Assembly: GCF_003939025.1 (NCBI RefSeq)
Contig: NZ_RQIH01000021.1
Span: 49,185 to 113,184, forward strand
Direction: 5' to 3'
Length of the DNA: 64,000 nt
Source of the DNA: Rhizobium sophoriradicis
Lineage (GTDB): Bacteria > Pseudomonadota > Alphaproteobacteria > Rhizobiales > Rhizobiaceae
Within the stretch, counting starts at the first letter, position 1, and the number at the start of each line of letters is the position of its first letter. Both the position numbers and the translations under genes were made by a program. Below the pieces are notes generated by a model, which was given only the letters and a program-made list of their open reading frames with translations, made no database searches and was not told the DNA's origin. Below are positions 18,634-28,046 of the stretch, piece after piece.

Positions 18634-19800
18634 ATGTCCTATCTCGCTTGGATTGATTTCGACCCGGACGAACGACGACGCGCTCAAACGCTCATCGATC
18701 TTTTCAAACAACCAGAAGCTCGCGACGAGCTCGGTTTGGGAACCGTGCGCGATGGCCTTGCCGATCTTCTTTTTCCCGGGACCAGCACTATCCAGACACG
18801 TCTGCGTTACATGCTGTTCATTCCTTGGACCTATTGCGAGGCGCAAAGACGCAAGGCAACGCAAGCAGAACGCACAAACATTGCTCGCGATCTGGAATTT
18901 CGTCTGAGCGAATCCCTGCTTCGCGGCGGTGAGACGATCGGTGTGATTGGTCGTGATGCGGGCCGAGACCTCAAGCGGCTTGCCTCAAGCGTGTACTGGG
19001 CGGGCCTCAATACCCTTGGCATCCGCACCATGATGGGTTCGCAGGCAACCTTCCTGTCTTATGGTCCCGAAAGTCTCAAGGATCACGACCTGAAGCTCTG
19101 GTCATCAAGCCTGCCGAAGCCGCCCGAAAATCTGTTTGAGGAGGCCACATTCGCTCTGACGCTGAAGGAAGCGGACTTTCTGCGAGACCGCATCGCCAGT
19201 AATGCAAAGTCAAGCCTGCTGAATGAACTGGCTCGCTCGGGAAAGCCGTTTAACCAGGATTGGCCATGGCAGGTGAGCGAGAGCACCATCTCAGAGTCAA
19301 ATCGCGCGCTACTGCGACACGCAGAGCGGTTCTCTGGCGTGATGTATGGCGCAAGCCTGCTCTACAATCTCTTGTTAGCGCTACGTGCTGCTGAACGACC
19401 AAACGCAAAGAAGCACGCAGATGCTCCAGCGCTGATGGAGCATTACCGCTCGCGCCTTGACGACTGGAAGACGAAGCTGGAATTGCTGGACTTGAACAGC
19501 TGGGACCTTGACGATCTCTTTAGCCTGATTGGAACGACAAGCCACAGCCTAACGAAAGCATCCCGAGACTTTATCCGCGCGTGGGCATCCATAGCGCGAG
19601 ACGGGACAGGGAATCTGGAAACGGACAGCTCCGCGATCGAGCTTCTCAGACATCGAGAACATGGCCTCAAGCGCTTGAAGGCGCGGCTTCTGCACGATGC
19701 GCCACTGGAGAGATGGTCGGGTGCCTCCGGCGATGCGCGTCTCGATTTCAGATGGGGTATTTCCAGAAACTACCTTGGAGAACTCGCCGATGCCGGCTGA
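18634..19800 (+). CDS. DUF6361 family protein
   Basis: A 388-residue soluble protein that fits DUF6361: it opens with YLAWIDFD and a RAQTLIDLF helix, has an ELGLG/GLADLLFPGTS region near residues 30-50, and an FIPWTY motif near 68. The rest is mostly helical with Trp/Arg-rich stretches. No catalytic motif is recognised. The next gene starts 11 bp before its stop, and the trio DUF6361, PLD-like, helicase is tightly packed, so the products probably work in one complex. It may be a DNA- or partner-binding scaffold. Confidence 0.75.
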   Translation: MSYLAWIDFDPDERRRAQTLIDLFKQPEARDELGLGTVRDGLADLLFPGTSTIQTRLRYMLFIPWTYCEAQRRKATQAERTNIARDLEFRLSESLLRGGETIGVIGRDAGRDLKRLASSVYWAGLNTLGIRTMMGSQATFLSYGPESLKDHDLKLWSSSLPKPPENLFEEATFALTLKEADFLRDRIASNAKSSLLNELARSGKPFNQDWPWQVSESTISESNRALLRHAERFSGVMYGASLLYNLLLALRAAERPNAKKHADAPALMEHYRSRLDDWKTKLELLDLNSWDLDDLFSLIGTTSHSLTKASRDFIRAWASIARDGTGNLETDSSAIELLRHREHGLKRLKARLLHDAPLERWSGASGDARLDFRWGISRNYLGELADAG

Positions 19801-21652
19801 ACCCGCTTTTGACCCCGAAAATCGCCAGCTTTACACGGCGCTTATGCGGGCACCCGATCAATACCAGTTCGACAACGCCGTGGCGACGACCTACTCGCTT
19901 GACTTCGAAACAGCCCTCACCATTCCCATCACTATCGTTTTTCGAGATGCCGAGAACCGCGACGAGATGTTGCGAAGTCCACTGGCTTTGCTGCAAAGCG
20001 TTGAGCGAATGGCCGGCAGAATGGCCATCTATTGCGATAGAGGCCGCATCAAGGAGGCGCGGCCGAGTGCGGCGCGTCTGATGGCACTGTACGAGAAGAC
20101 CATCATCGAAGTTTCCGCTCCTGGTGGCGGTGCGTTCCATCCCAAGCTTTGGTGCATTCGTTTCAAACCCGAGCGTGAGGGCCAGCCTACGCGCATCCGG
20201 CTTGCTGTTCTTTCCCGGAACCTGACCAATGATAGGTGCTGGGATTTGGCTCTCTGTCTCGACGGCAGGGTTCAAGAACATATCAATGATACCAATGAGC
20301 CGATTGTGCAGCTTCTTCGCGCCCTTCCCGGTTTGGCAAATTCGGCCACTCGTCCGGCGGCGCCAAAATTTCTTCCATCGCTATTGCGCGACCTCGAGCG
20401 CTGCACCTGGGAGGATCTCCCTGCAGGGGCGACCAAGGTTGGCTTCGCAGTCAATGGTCTGAGTTCAGGTGCATGGTCCCCGCAAAAGGGTGACCGCCTT
20501 GCCATCCTGTCGCCTTTCGTCAGCAGTGAGGCGCTTGCGCGACTCTCCCAAGGTTACGACCAACCCTCGGCCTGTCAGCTTGTCGCTCGCGCTGACGAAC
20601 TGGACTGCATCAAGCCTGACGTTCGCAGTCTTTTTGAGATACAGACCCTCGATGACCGAGCGACGCGATATGAGGAAGAAGACCGTGACCACCCAGGTGC
20701 CGCCGATCTCGAAGGCCTGCATGCCAAGGCGTACGTCGTCGAACGTGGCTCGCGTCTGCACATCCACCTTGGCTCTGCCAACGCAACAACCGCCGCACTG
20801 GTGCCCGCACGCGGCGGGCGCACGCAAAACGTAGAAGTTATGGCGACCCTCGATGGTCCTAAAAGCCGCATGGGTTCTATTGCAGAGACACTGTATTCGG
20901 ATGGGTTTCAGCGCCTTCTGACGCCCTATGTGCCGTCAGCGCCAATCGAGCAGGATGCTGCTGCGGTTGCTGAAAAGGTCCTGGAAAAATTGCGCACCAA
21001 GATCGCAGCACTACCGCTCGATCTCCACTGCACACCATCTGGTGAAGGCTTTGGCCTCGAACTGGCCATTGCCGGCAAAACGGTTCAGATCGAAATTCCA
21101 TCGGGCGTGAAATGTTTTATTCGGCCGATCACGGTTGCGAATGAACAGGGCTACGACGCAGCACCCCTGCTTTCCGGTAGGACCCCGAGGATGGCTGTGA
21201 GCACTGTTCCATTGAGCGATGTCACACGTTGGTTGGGAATGCGGATCCGGGACGAGGAAACGGGCGTCGAGATTGCCTTTACTTTGGGCGCCCGGCTCGT
21301 TGGCCTGCCCGAAGGCCGTGACGCTGCAGTACTGCGGGCGCACATTGCCAATGTCGAGAATTTCTTCCGCTATCTGAGCATGCTTCTCGGAAGTTTGGGT
21401 GAAGGCAGTTTCCTGGAGAGCGACAAGGCGGGCGAAGGCCAGTGGCTTCGACGATTTGGTCAAGGTGGAAACGCGCTGCTGGAGCCAATGGTGCGGGCTC
21501 TTGCGCTCGCTAGCGACGAGCTTGCCGAGATCGAACGGCTCATCGACCACCTGGAAGACCCAGACACGGGCAAGAGCATCGTCCCCGAAGACTTCCTCAA
21601 GTTGTGGGCGAGCTTTGCGCCGCTCGTGACGACCATGGACACCCGAAAATGA
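19790..21652 (+). CDS. Phospholipase D-like (HKD) nuclease-family protein
   Basis: A 620-residue protein from the ATG at 19790, with a GGAG ribosome site nine bases upstream. It contains two HKD half-sites: HPKLW near residue 117 followed by LSRNLT, and HAKAYVV near 311 followed by LGSANAT near 328. This is the two-lobed PLD arrangement used by nucleases such as those in DISARM (DrmC). The C-terminal 250 residues carry no known motif. It overlaps the DUF6361 gene by 11 bp and the helicase by 4 bp. It is likely a nuclease or nucleic-acid-binding subunit rather than a lipase. Confidence 0.8.
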   Translation: MPAEPAFDPENRQLYTALMRAPDQYQFDNAVATTYSLDFETALTIPITIVFRDAENRDEMLRSPLALLQSVERMAGRMAIYCDRGRIKEARPSAARLMALYEKTIIEVSAPGGGAFHPKLWCIRFKPEREGQPTRIRLAVLSRNLTNDRCWDLALCLDGRVQEHINDTNEPIVQLLRALPGLANSATRPAAPKFLPSLLRDLERCTWEDLPAGATKVGFAVNGLSSGAWSPQKGDRLAILSPFVSSEALARLSQGYDQPSACQLVARADELDCIKPDVRSLFEIQTLDDRATRYEEEDRDHPGAADLEGLHAKAYVVERGSRLHIHLGSANATTAALVPARGGRTQNVEVMATLDGPKSRMGSIAETLYSDGFQRLLTPYVPSAPIEQDAAAVAEKVLEKLRTKIAALPLDLHCTPSGEGFGLELAIAGKTVQIEIPSGVKCFIRPITVANEQGYDAAPLLSGRTPRMAVSTVPLSDVTRWLGMRIRDEETGVEIAFTLGARLVGLPEGRDAAVLRAHIANVENFFRYLSMLLGSLGEGSFLESDKAGEGQWLRRFGQGGNALLEPMVRALALASDELAEIERLIDHLEDPDTGKSIVPEDFLKLWASFAPLVTTMDTRK

Positions 21653-24600
21653 CCTACCAAGCAGACGAGCATCTGAAGCTGCTCAAGCCTTTTCAGCGAG
21701 CCACGGTCAACTATGTGTTTCGGCGTCTTTTCACTGACCCGCGCACCACGAGGCAGTTTCTCGTCGCCGATGAGGTCGGTCTTGGTAAGACCATGGTGGC
21801 ACGAGGTGTCATTGCGAAAGCGATTGAAGAGCTGACGGGCAAGGTCGATCGTATCGACGTCGTTTACATTTGCTCAAATCAGGCGATCGCCGAGCAGAAC
21901 ATCAAGTCGCTCAACGTCATCGGCTCGGCGACAAAACCGTTGAATACCCGTCTCACCCTGCTTCCGCTCGAAATCGAGCAGGATGGCGGGATTGCCTCCC
22001 GACCAGTAAATCTCATCAGCCTCACCCCGGGAACGGCACTCGATCTCAAGTCATCGTTGGGTACCGCAAGGGAACGGGCCCTCATTTACGAGATGCTGAG
22101 GAAGAGACTCGGTATTCGGCATAGGGGCATACAGCGAGTCTTCCGTGGAGGTGTCGATGCGGAAAACTGGCCCGGCTGGACCGACTGGATGCGCGGCCAG
22201 GAAATCTCTGAAGAAATCGCCAAGAATTTTAACGCCGCCGTCGGAGATGAATTCATAGAGCGAATTCGTGCCGCCGCGGAGTTGGCGAGGAGCAAAAGAA
22301 ATCCAAACTTCCCACCCGATCAGCGGCCGGCTGCCATGATTGGTGAGTTGCGCCGTATCCTGGCCCGGATTTGCGTTGATGCGCTAAGTCCGGACTTGAT
22401 CATCCTCGACGAATTTCAGCGGTTTGCCGACCTGCTGCACGAGCACGATGAGCGGTCGGCGCCGGAAAAGGCAGCCGCGGCGGAGCTTGCCCGTGCTCTC
22501 TTTTCCTACTCCGGCGCCGACGGCTCGAAAGCCCGCCTGTTGCTACTATCAGCGACACCATACCGCATGCTGACATTGAATAGCGACGATCCGGAAGAGG
22601 GCGATCACTACAGTGACTTCTTGCGCACCATGCGCTTCTTGTTCGGGGAAGAAGATGGTGACGTGCGGATTAAGGAACTCGAACACGAGCTTAAAGGCTT
22701 CCGCCGTGCGTTGCAGGCAATGCCAGAAACAAGAGTTCACGTCCGAGCACAGCGTGACCGTGTACAGCAAATTCTGGGTGAGGTCATCGCTCGGACCGAG
22801 CGCGTGGATTCCACCGACGACCGCAATGCTCTGGTTAGGGAGAGCAAGCCAGAGCTGATGATCGAGACGGAGGATCTTAAGGAGGCGAAGGCTATTGCCC
22901 AGGTGGCGGCCATTGTCGGCGCGCCGGGTATCGTCGAGTATTGGAAGTCGTCGCCATACCTGCTCAATTTCATGCGTGAATACAAGCTTCGCCAGAAACT
23001 ACAGACGCTGAAACTGCAGCCCTCCAGCGAACTGCGCAGCGCAATCAAGGCTGCTGCTCCGTTCCTGATCAGCAAGGAGCAGGTCGAGGGCTATGCTGAG
23101 ATTCCGCTGAGGAACGCGAGAATGCGCGCGGTGGCCGACACAGCCTTCCAGCACGGACTTGATCGCGCGTTGTGGCTTCCGCCTTCTCGACCAACATACG
23201 GAGAGCAGGTCCCGGCCACGAAGTCGCTCATATTTTCAGACTGGTCGATGGTGCCGGACGCGATCGCTGCACTTCTCTCGCATGAAGCAAGCCGTCGCAT
23301 GGGCATGACGAGCGATCTGGTTAGCCGCACCAGCCGCCCAATTGGCATCGAGGAGATGATGCCAATGCTCTGCCCCTCCCCCACACTGGCGGCGTGGATA
23401 GACCCCTTGGCAATGGAGCGTCGGTTTGGACGTGCGGCAAGCTATGAGGAGCTGCGCCGCCAGGCGGTTGAAGTGCTCACCGAGCACATCGACAAAGAAC
23501 AACTATTGCGTCTGTCCGGAAGATCCGATCGACTCCTCCCGCTCAACCTGGAGGATGAGCTGGGTAGACGCGTGGACTGGAGCAGGGTGGGCGCCATCGA
23601 GCACGAAGGCCACGAGGAACATGGGGCAATGGCGCGCGCCATTGATGTGCTCACGAACGCGCTCGAAGCCGAAGAGCATTCCGACGATCAAGATGCCCGA
23701 GATGTCTACGACAAACTCGCAGACTTTGCCCTTGGATCACCAGCAACTTGTGCCCTTCGAGCACTTGGTCGCCTATGTCCGGAGCTACCATTAGACGATC
23801 CTGCTCTCGTCGGAGCGGCAGTCGCGATCGCTCTCGGCTTCCGGACTTTGTATAACCAGCCGGAAAGCCGGGCGTTGTTGGGAGAGACATCGCCCCTGAA
23901 CTATTGGCGCCAGATCATTGCGCATGCCGCCGCGCACGATTTGTCCGCAGTCTTGGATGAATATCTCCAACTGGTCCTCGACGCTGAGCGCGGCGTCGAA
24001 CTGCAAGCGGATAGACGCGCGGGACTGGTTGCTACCAAGGTCGTCGAAGTTGTTGCATTGCGGCCGGCTCAGATAACGCTGGATCACTGGACTGCCGGGC
24101 GCTCACGCTTGCACGACAAGACATTCGAGGTGCGAGCGCGTTTTGCGATGCGATTTGCGACAAAAGCGGAGGATGAAAAAGGTGTCCGCCGCACGACGCT
24201 CGTCCAAGCCGCCTTCAAATCCCCTTTCCGCCCGTTCGTACTGGCGACAACTTCGATTGGTCAAGAAGGCCTGGATTTCCATCCTTATTGTGCGCGGATC
24301 ATTCACTGGAACCTGCCGCGTAATCCCGTCGACATTGAACAGCGCGAAGGCAGAGTCCATCGTTTTAAGAACCATGCTGTCCGTCGCAACATTGCTTTCA
24401 AGTTCGGCGAGTTCGCACTGAGCGAGGATGGTCGTGTCGCCCCTTGGGAGAACATGTTCGAGGCCGCCCGGCAGCGAGAGATCGCGCAGGGTCGCGCCGG
24501 CGATATCGTGCCGTTCTGGGTATACCCCGGCGACGAAAAAATTGAGCGCGTTGTGCTCATCCCCCCGTTTAGTAGAGAGGTCGAGCGCTACGAGAATTTG

Positions 24601-24771
24601 AAGAAGTCTCTGGCGACCTATCGATTGGCATTCGGTCAACCCCGCCAAGATGAGTTGATCAACCTGTTTTCAGGCTTCGAATATGATGTGGTCGCAGAAC
24701 TGGCCGACCTACAAATTTCACTGAAGCCAGCGGGTGAACCAAATCTAACGGCTTCGTTCGCTGATGAATGA
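21649..24771 (+). CDS. SNF2/RapA-type superfamily 2 helicase
   Basis: A 1040-residue protein starting in an ATGA overlap with the PLD gene. Helicase motifs: DEVGLGKT near residue 44, DEFQRF near 254, LLSATP near 301, then a C-terminal helicase lobe with TTSIGQEGLDFH and QREGRVHR near 897. The VGLGKT form and the closing QREGR..R are typical of SNF2/RapA translocases. With the PLD-like and DUF6361 proteins it makes a motor/nuclease set reminiscent of DISARM but with no DUF1998 gene seen. It is probably an ATP-driven translocase on foreign DNA. Confidence 0.85.
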   Translation: MTYQADEHLKLLKPFQRATVNYVFRRLFTDPRTTRQFLVADEVGLGKTMVARGVIAKAIEELTGKVDRIDVVYICSNQAIAEQNIKSLNVIGSATKPLNTRLTLLPLEIEQDGGIASRPVNLISLTPGTALDLKSSLGTARERALIYEMLRKRLGIRHRGIQRVFRGGVDAENWPGWTDWMRGQEISEEIAKNFNAAVGDEFIERIRAAAELARSKRNPNFPPDQRPAAMIGELRRILARICVDALSPDLIILDEFQRFADLLHEHDERSAPEKAAAAELARALFSYSGADGSKARLLLLSATPYRMLTLNSDDPEEGDHYSDFLRTMRFLFGEEDGDVRIKELEHELKGFRRALQAMPETRVHVRAQRDRVQQILGEVIARTERVDSTDDRNALVRESKPELMIETEDLKEAKAIAQVAAIVGAPGIVEYWKSSPYLLNFMREYKLRQKLQTLKLQPSSELRSAIKAAAPFLISKEQVEGYAEIPLRNARMRAVADTAFQHGLDRALWLPPSRPTYGEQVPATKSLIFSDWSMVPDAIAALLSHEASRRMGMTSDLVSRTSRPIGIEEMMPMLCPSPTLAAWIDPLAMERRFGRAASYEELRRQAVEVLTEHIDKEQLLRLSGRSDRLLPLNLEDELGRRVDWSRVGAIEHEGHEEHGAMARAIDVLTNALEAEEHSDDQDARDVYDKLADFALGSPATCALRALGRLCPELPLDDPALVGAAVAIALGFRTLYNQPESRALLGETSPLNYWRQIIAHAAAHDLSAVLDEYLQLVLDAERGVELQADRRAGLVATKVVEVVALRPAQITLDHWTAGRSRLHDKTFEVRARFAMRFATKAEDEKGVRRTTLVQAAFKSPFRPFVLATTSIGQEGLDFHPYCARIIHWNLPRNPVDIEQREGRVHRFKNHAVRRNIAFKFGEFALSEDGRVAPWENMFEAARQREIAQGRAGDIVPFWVYPGDEKIERVVLIPPFSREVERYENLKKSLATYRLAFGQPRQDELINLFSGFEYDVVAELADLQISLKPAGEPNLTASFADE

Positions 24772-24848
24772 GCGGCCAAGACCAAGTCGATCTCATTTGT
24801 GGCTGTTTGAAGTCCAGGCACTACGGCAGCTCAAGCCGAAAGTTGACA

Positions 24849-25103
24849 TTACGTGGCGGGATCTGCGTTATTCGGCTGCAGTGGGTAACTTCGCTTCGCC
24901 TTTTTGAAGTCCCTATCACTGGACATGAACCGGTCGATCATCGGCACGATCAGTCTGGCCGGATCAGGTGGTGACGCCTCGCCATTCGCCTTCGCCAGAA
25001 TCGCCGCGTAGGCCTGCAAATCCCGAAACACCGCCGCCGGCAATTCCACGGTGACCTTTACAGGCTTATCATCCGGAAGCGCGGAGAGCTTGAGCTTGGT
25101 CAT
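24849..25103 (-). CDS. DUF2274 protein, last gene of the trb operon
   Basis: An 84-residue protein of the DUF2274 family, which regularly follows trbI in Rhizobiales and proteobacterial ICEs. It has a short beta strand (PVKVTVELP) and a helix (VFRDLQAYA), compatible with a ribbon-helix-helix fold. It overlaps trbI by 4 bp. It faces the rightward helicase gene across a 77-bp gap. Role in transfer unknown. Confidence 0.85.
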   Translation of the reverse strand: MTKLKLSALPDDKPVKVTVELPAAVFRDLQAYAAILAKANGEASPPDPARLIVPMIDRFMSSDRDFKKAKRSYPLQPNNADPAT

Positions 25104-26299
25104 GTCGGCTCCCTCTTCGGACCGTAGGTCTGCATCACGAGATCCCTGTTGACGATAACGCGGACCGGGAAGCCTGGGCGAATGGTCAGCGTCGGCTGGA
25201 TATTGAGCTGCCGGCTGACGATCTGCTGGCCGACATTCGACGCCGTGCCTTGCGCGCTTTCCCGGATCGCCTGCGCGATCTCGCTTTCCTCGTCGTCGCT
25301 GCCGATCTGCGTGCCGACACCGAGCAGCGTCGAAAGTGCCGCGGCCTTGAACAGCTGGCCCCAGTGATAGTCGACCTCGTCTTCGAGGCCTGAGAAGCCC
25401 TGCGGATCGGTGCCTTGCAGACGCTCGAGCACGATGGATGTGCCATCCGGCATGACGACGCGGTTCCAGACGAGGAGCACACCCGACTGCCCGAAGGCGA
25501 CCTGGCTGTCATACTGGCCGATCAGGCGCGAGCCTTGCGGAATAAGGAGATGGGAGCCGGTTGGGCTGTCATAGACGTTTTCCGTCACCTGGGCGGTGAT
25601 CGAGCCAGGAAGATCGGACTTGATGCCGGTAATGAGTGCCGCGGCGATCACGGACCCCGCCTGCAAGACATAGGGCGAGGCTTTCTCTTCGACCCGGTCA
25701 GGACTGACGGTTTGCCGGTCGGCTTCGGCATTAACGAAGGCGAGCTTGCGGTCCTGCATGTTCTGCGCCGCCCCGGCGTCGAGTGGCGGGACCGCATCCG
25801 GTTGCGTCAGCAAGGCATTTGGGTCGGTCGTGCTCTTTCGCGTATCGAGCGCCGGATTGTCGTCCGTGCGCTCGCCGCGGCTGTCGGTAAACAGCTTGGC
25901 GACGCGTGCCGCCTCGATCTCGGCCAGCCGGCGCTGTTCCTCCGGATCGGCGCGTGGCGTCTGGATCGATGGCACGACAACCGGCTTGCCCTCCTCCTGA
26001 GCCTTCAGGATCGGCTTGCCGAGATCGCCGGGAAGTGCGGGGCCGAGTTTCGGGATGCCGGTGTAGTCTTTCGGGAGGTTGGCTAGGCCATCCGCCGGCG
26101 TACGGTTTTCAGTGTTGTAGAGTTCGTCCGGCGTCTCTCTGTCGCGCCGGGCGGTGTCGAGGGAAAAGAACAGGGCCGCGGCGATGGCAAGGCTCGAAAC
26201 GGCGCCAAGACCGATCAGAACTTTACGCGACAGGCGGGTGACACGCGGCGGCTCCGGCCTGAGCCGGAACTCCGCCTTGAGGTCGGAAGCACCGGTCAT
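25100..26299 (-). CDS. trbI: TrbI, type IV secretion channel protein (VirB10-like)
   Basis: A 399-residue protein from the ATG at 26297-26299, which overlaps the trbG stop. It has an N-terminal cytoplasmic stretch, one membrane anchor near residues 27-47, a Pro-rich periplasmic linker, and a C-terminal VirB10/TrbI beta-barrel domain with IPQGSRLIGQYDSQV and GTQIGSDDEES segments. VirB10 proteins span inner and outer membranes and gate DNA export. The longer open frame upstream reads through trbG in another phase and is not coding. Confidence 0.93.
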   Translation of the reverse strand: MTGASDLKAEFRLRPEPPRVTRLSRKVLIGLGAVSSLAIAAALFFSLDTARRDRETPDELYNTENRTPADGLANLPKDYTGIPKLGPALPGDLGKPILKAQEEGKPVVVPSIQTPRADPEEQRRLAEIEAARVAKLFTDSRGERTDDNPALDTRKSTTDPNALLTQPDAVPPLDAGAAQNMQDRKLAFVNAEADRQTVSPDRVEEKASPYVLQAGSVIAAALITGIKSDLPGSITAQVTENVYDSPTGSHLLIPQGSRLIGQYDSQVAFGQSGVLLVWNRVVMPDGTSIVLERLQGTDPQGFSGLEDEVDYHWGQLFKAAALSTLLGVGTQIGSDDEESEIAQAIRESAQGTASNVGQQIVSRQLNIQPTLTIRPGFPVRVIVNRDLVMQTYGPKREPT

Positions 26300-27360
26300 C
26301 GGCTTTTCTCCGCGGAAAACAGCGCCGTGCGGTTGGCAATCCGGCGGCCATCGGTTCGGACGATCCGCACACGGCGCTGGCTGTCCCTGTCGCCGAGCCG
26401 CAGTTCGGCCGCCGCGAACAGACGATCGACGACATAGTAGTTCTGCCGGGCGCGATAATTCACGAGCTCGGAATTGCCCGAGGCGCCGATGACGAAGAGC
26501 GGCGGCATTTCGCCCTGGGCGATGCCGGAGGGGAACTCGATATAGACTTTTGAGCCGTCGTCGAAGGCGCGCAGTGGCCGCCAGGGCGCAGCGTCGCCTT
26601 CGATCCGGTAGCGGAAATTGAGCTTCGAGATGTCGACACCGCTCGCCACGGCCTGCGTTTCCGCAGCGCGGCTGTTCTGACGCCGAAGCGCGATCAGTTG
26701 GTCGGCCGGATATTGCCAGGAGACTGAAGCCATGTAGGTCTTTTCCGTCGAGCGCAGTTCCAGATGATAGGTACGAAGGTTGGTGTTGATGACGAGATTG
26801 GTCTGCAGCTCGGATCGCGTCGGCTTGACCAGGATATGCACCTGCTTGGCCGCGCCGGTGCCACTTTCGGTATCGCCGATGATCCAACGCACCGTGTCGC
26901 CGGCGGCAACGGGGCCGGCGCCGACCAGCTCTTCGCCCGGCTGCAGCGCGATGTCGGTCACCTGGCCGGGTGCGGCATAGACCTGATAGAGCGCGCCGAG
27001 GGCGTAGGGATAGACCTGCACGGCATTGATGAAGCCATCACGGACTGGCTGCATGCGCGCCGCCTCGTTGGCGGCGACGATCCGCATCTTCGGATCGGAG
27101 GGTTCTTGCTTCTTCTTGCCGTCGTCGATCGGTTTCAGCTGACCGGGCAGCGGAAGCGGCTTCGCCAGTTCGACCACCTTCACCGGCCCGACCGGATCGG
27201 CAAGCTTCACCGCCGGAGCGGCATCGTCATAGTCGATCTCGGGCGGGATGTACTTTTTCGCGCAGCCGCCAAGCGCGGTGGCTGCGAGCAATGCCATCGC
27301 GAGCACAATGGCTCTTTTCGACCGGATCCTGTTCATGCTTGTTTCTGTTGCCCCCTTCAT
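26296..27360 (-). CDS. trbG: TrbG, type IV secretion outer-membrane protein (VirB9-like)
   Basis: A 354-residue protein with a lipoprotein signal whose lipobox reads ATALGGC, so it is probably a lipid-anchored periplasmic protein. The body is a VirB9/TrbG beta-sandwich protein (PFVIGASGNSEL-like C-terminal strand, RQNYYVVDRLF). An internal ATG at 27336 is an alternative start just before the signal. It overlaps trbF and trbI, showing one transcript. Confidence 0.92.
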   Translation of the reverse strand: MKGATETSMNRIRSKRAIVLAMALLAATALGGCAKKYIPPEIDYDDAAPAVKLADPVGPVKVVELAKPLPLPGQLKPIDDGKKKQEPSDPKMRIVAANEAARMQPVRDGFINAVQVYPYALGALYQVYAAPGQVTDIALQPGEELVGAGPVAAGDTVRWIIGDTESGTGAAKQVHILVKPTRSELQTNLVINTNLRTYHLELRSTEKTYMASVSWQYPADQLIALRRQNSRAAETQAVASGVDISKLNFRYRIEGDAAPWRPLRAFDDGSKVYIEFPSGIAQGEMPPLFVIGASGNSELVNYRARQNYYVVDRLFAAAELRLGDRDSQRRVRIVRTDGRRIANRTALFSAEKSR

Positions 27361-28046
27361 TGCGAAAGCTCCTTCGACCAGTTGATGGCGTTGACGTAGA
27401 CACCGAGCGGATTGGCACGCAGCCTGTCGGCCGTGTGTGGTTGTTCGATCACGACGGTGAGGATGGCGGTCCAGCGTTCCGTCGATGACAGTTGCCCGTT
27501 CTCGTAGCGGCGCTCGGTCCAGGCGACGCGGAAGCTCTCGGGCGAGGCGCGGATGACGGAGGAGACATCGACGGCGACCTGCGCCTTGCCGACCTTGGCG
27601 AACGGATCATTGGCGCGGGCATAGTCGTTGAGCGCCACGGCGCCGCGGTCTGTCGTAAACTCGTAGGCGCTGAGCCAGTTCTGGCGGACGATCACAGCAT
27701 CGACCGGGATCGAACGGACGTTTTCGATGAAGCGGGCGAGATGCCAGGCGATCTGGGGATCGGTCGGCTTGTAGTCGGCGGTCGCCGGTGCCACCGCTTG
27801 AGCTTCGCCGAGCTTGTCGATCTGCACCACCCAGGGCACCACCGTCCCCTGCGTCGATTGCCAGATGAGGGCCGCGGCAAATCCGCCTGCCAGCGCCAAC
27901 GAGCCGAGGGCCATCAGCCGCCAGTTTCTCGCCTGGACACGGGCCGAGCCGATCCGCTCGTCCCAGGCCTGGGCTGCCTTCTGGTAAGGGGTTTCGGGCT
28001 CGGGCGTTCGGGCATAGCGCACGGAGGCGCGTTTGAAGGGGTTCAT
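27357..28046 (-). CDS. trbF: TrbF, type IV secretion protein (VirB8-like)
   Basis: A 229-residue protein: cytoplasmic N-terminus, one membrane segment around residues 45-65, then a periplasmic VirB8/TrbF domain with TERRYENGQL and GVYVNAINWS near the end. VirB8 proteins nucleate the transfer channel. Four-base overlaps join it to trbL and trbG. Confidence 0.93.
   Translation of the reverse strand: MNPFKRASVRYARTPEPETPYQKAAQAWDERIGSARVQARNWRLMALGSLALAGGFAAALIWQSTQGTVVPWVVQIDKLGEAQAVAPATADYKPTDPQIAWHLARFIENVRSIPVDAVIVRQNWLSAYEFTTDRGAVALNDYARANDPFAKVGKAQVAVDVSSVIRASPESFRVAWTERRYENGQLSSTERWTAILTVVIEQPHTADRLRANPLGVYVNAINWSKELSQ

Noticed and set aside
26300..26887. N-terminal extension of TrbI
   Set aside because: It is the shadow of trbG in another frame; the overlap start at 26299 fits family length.
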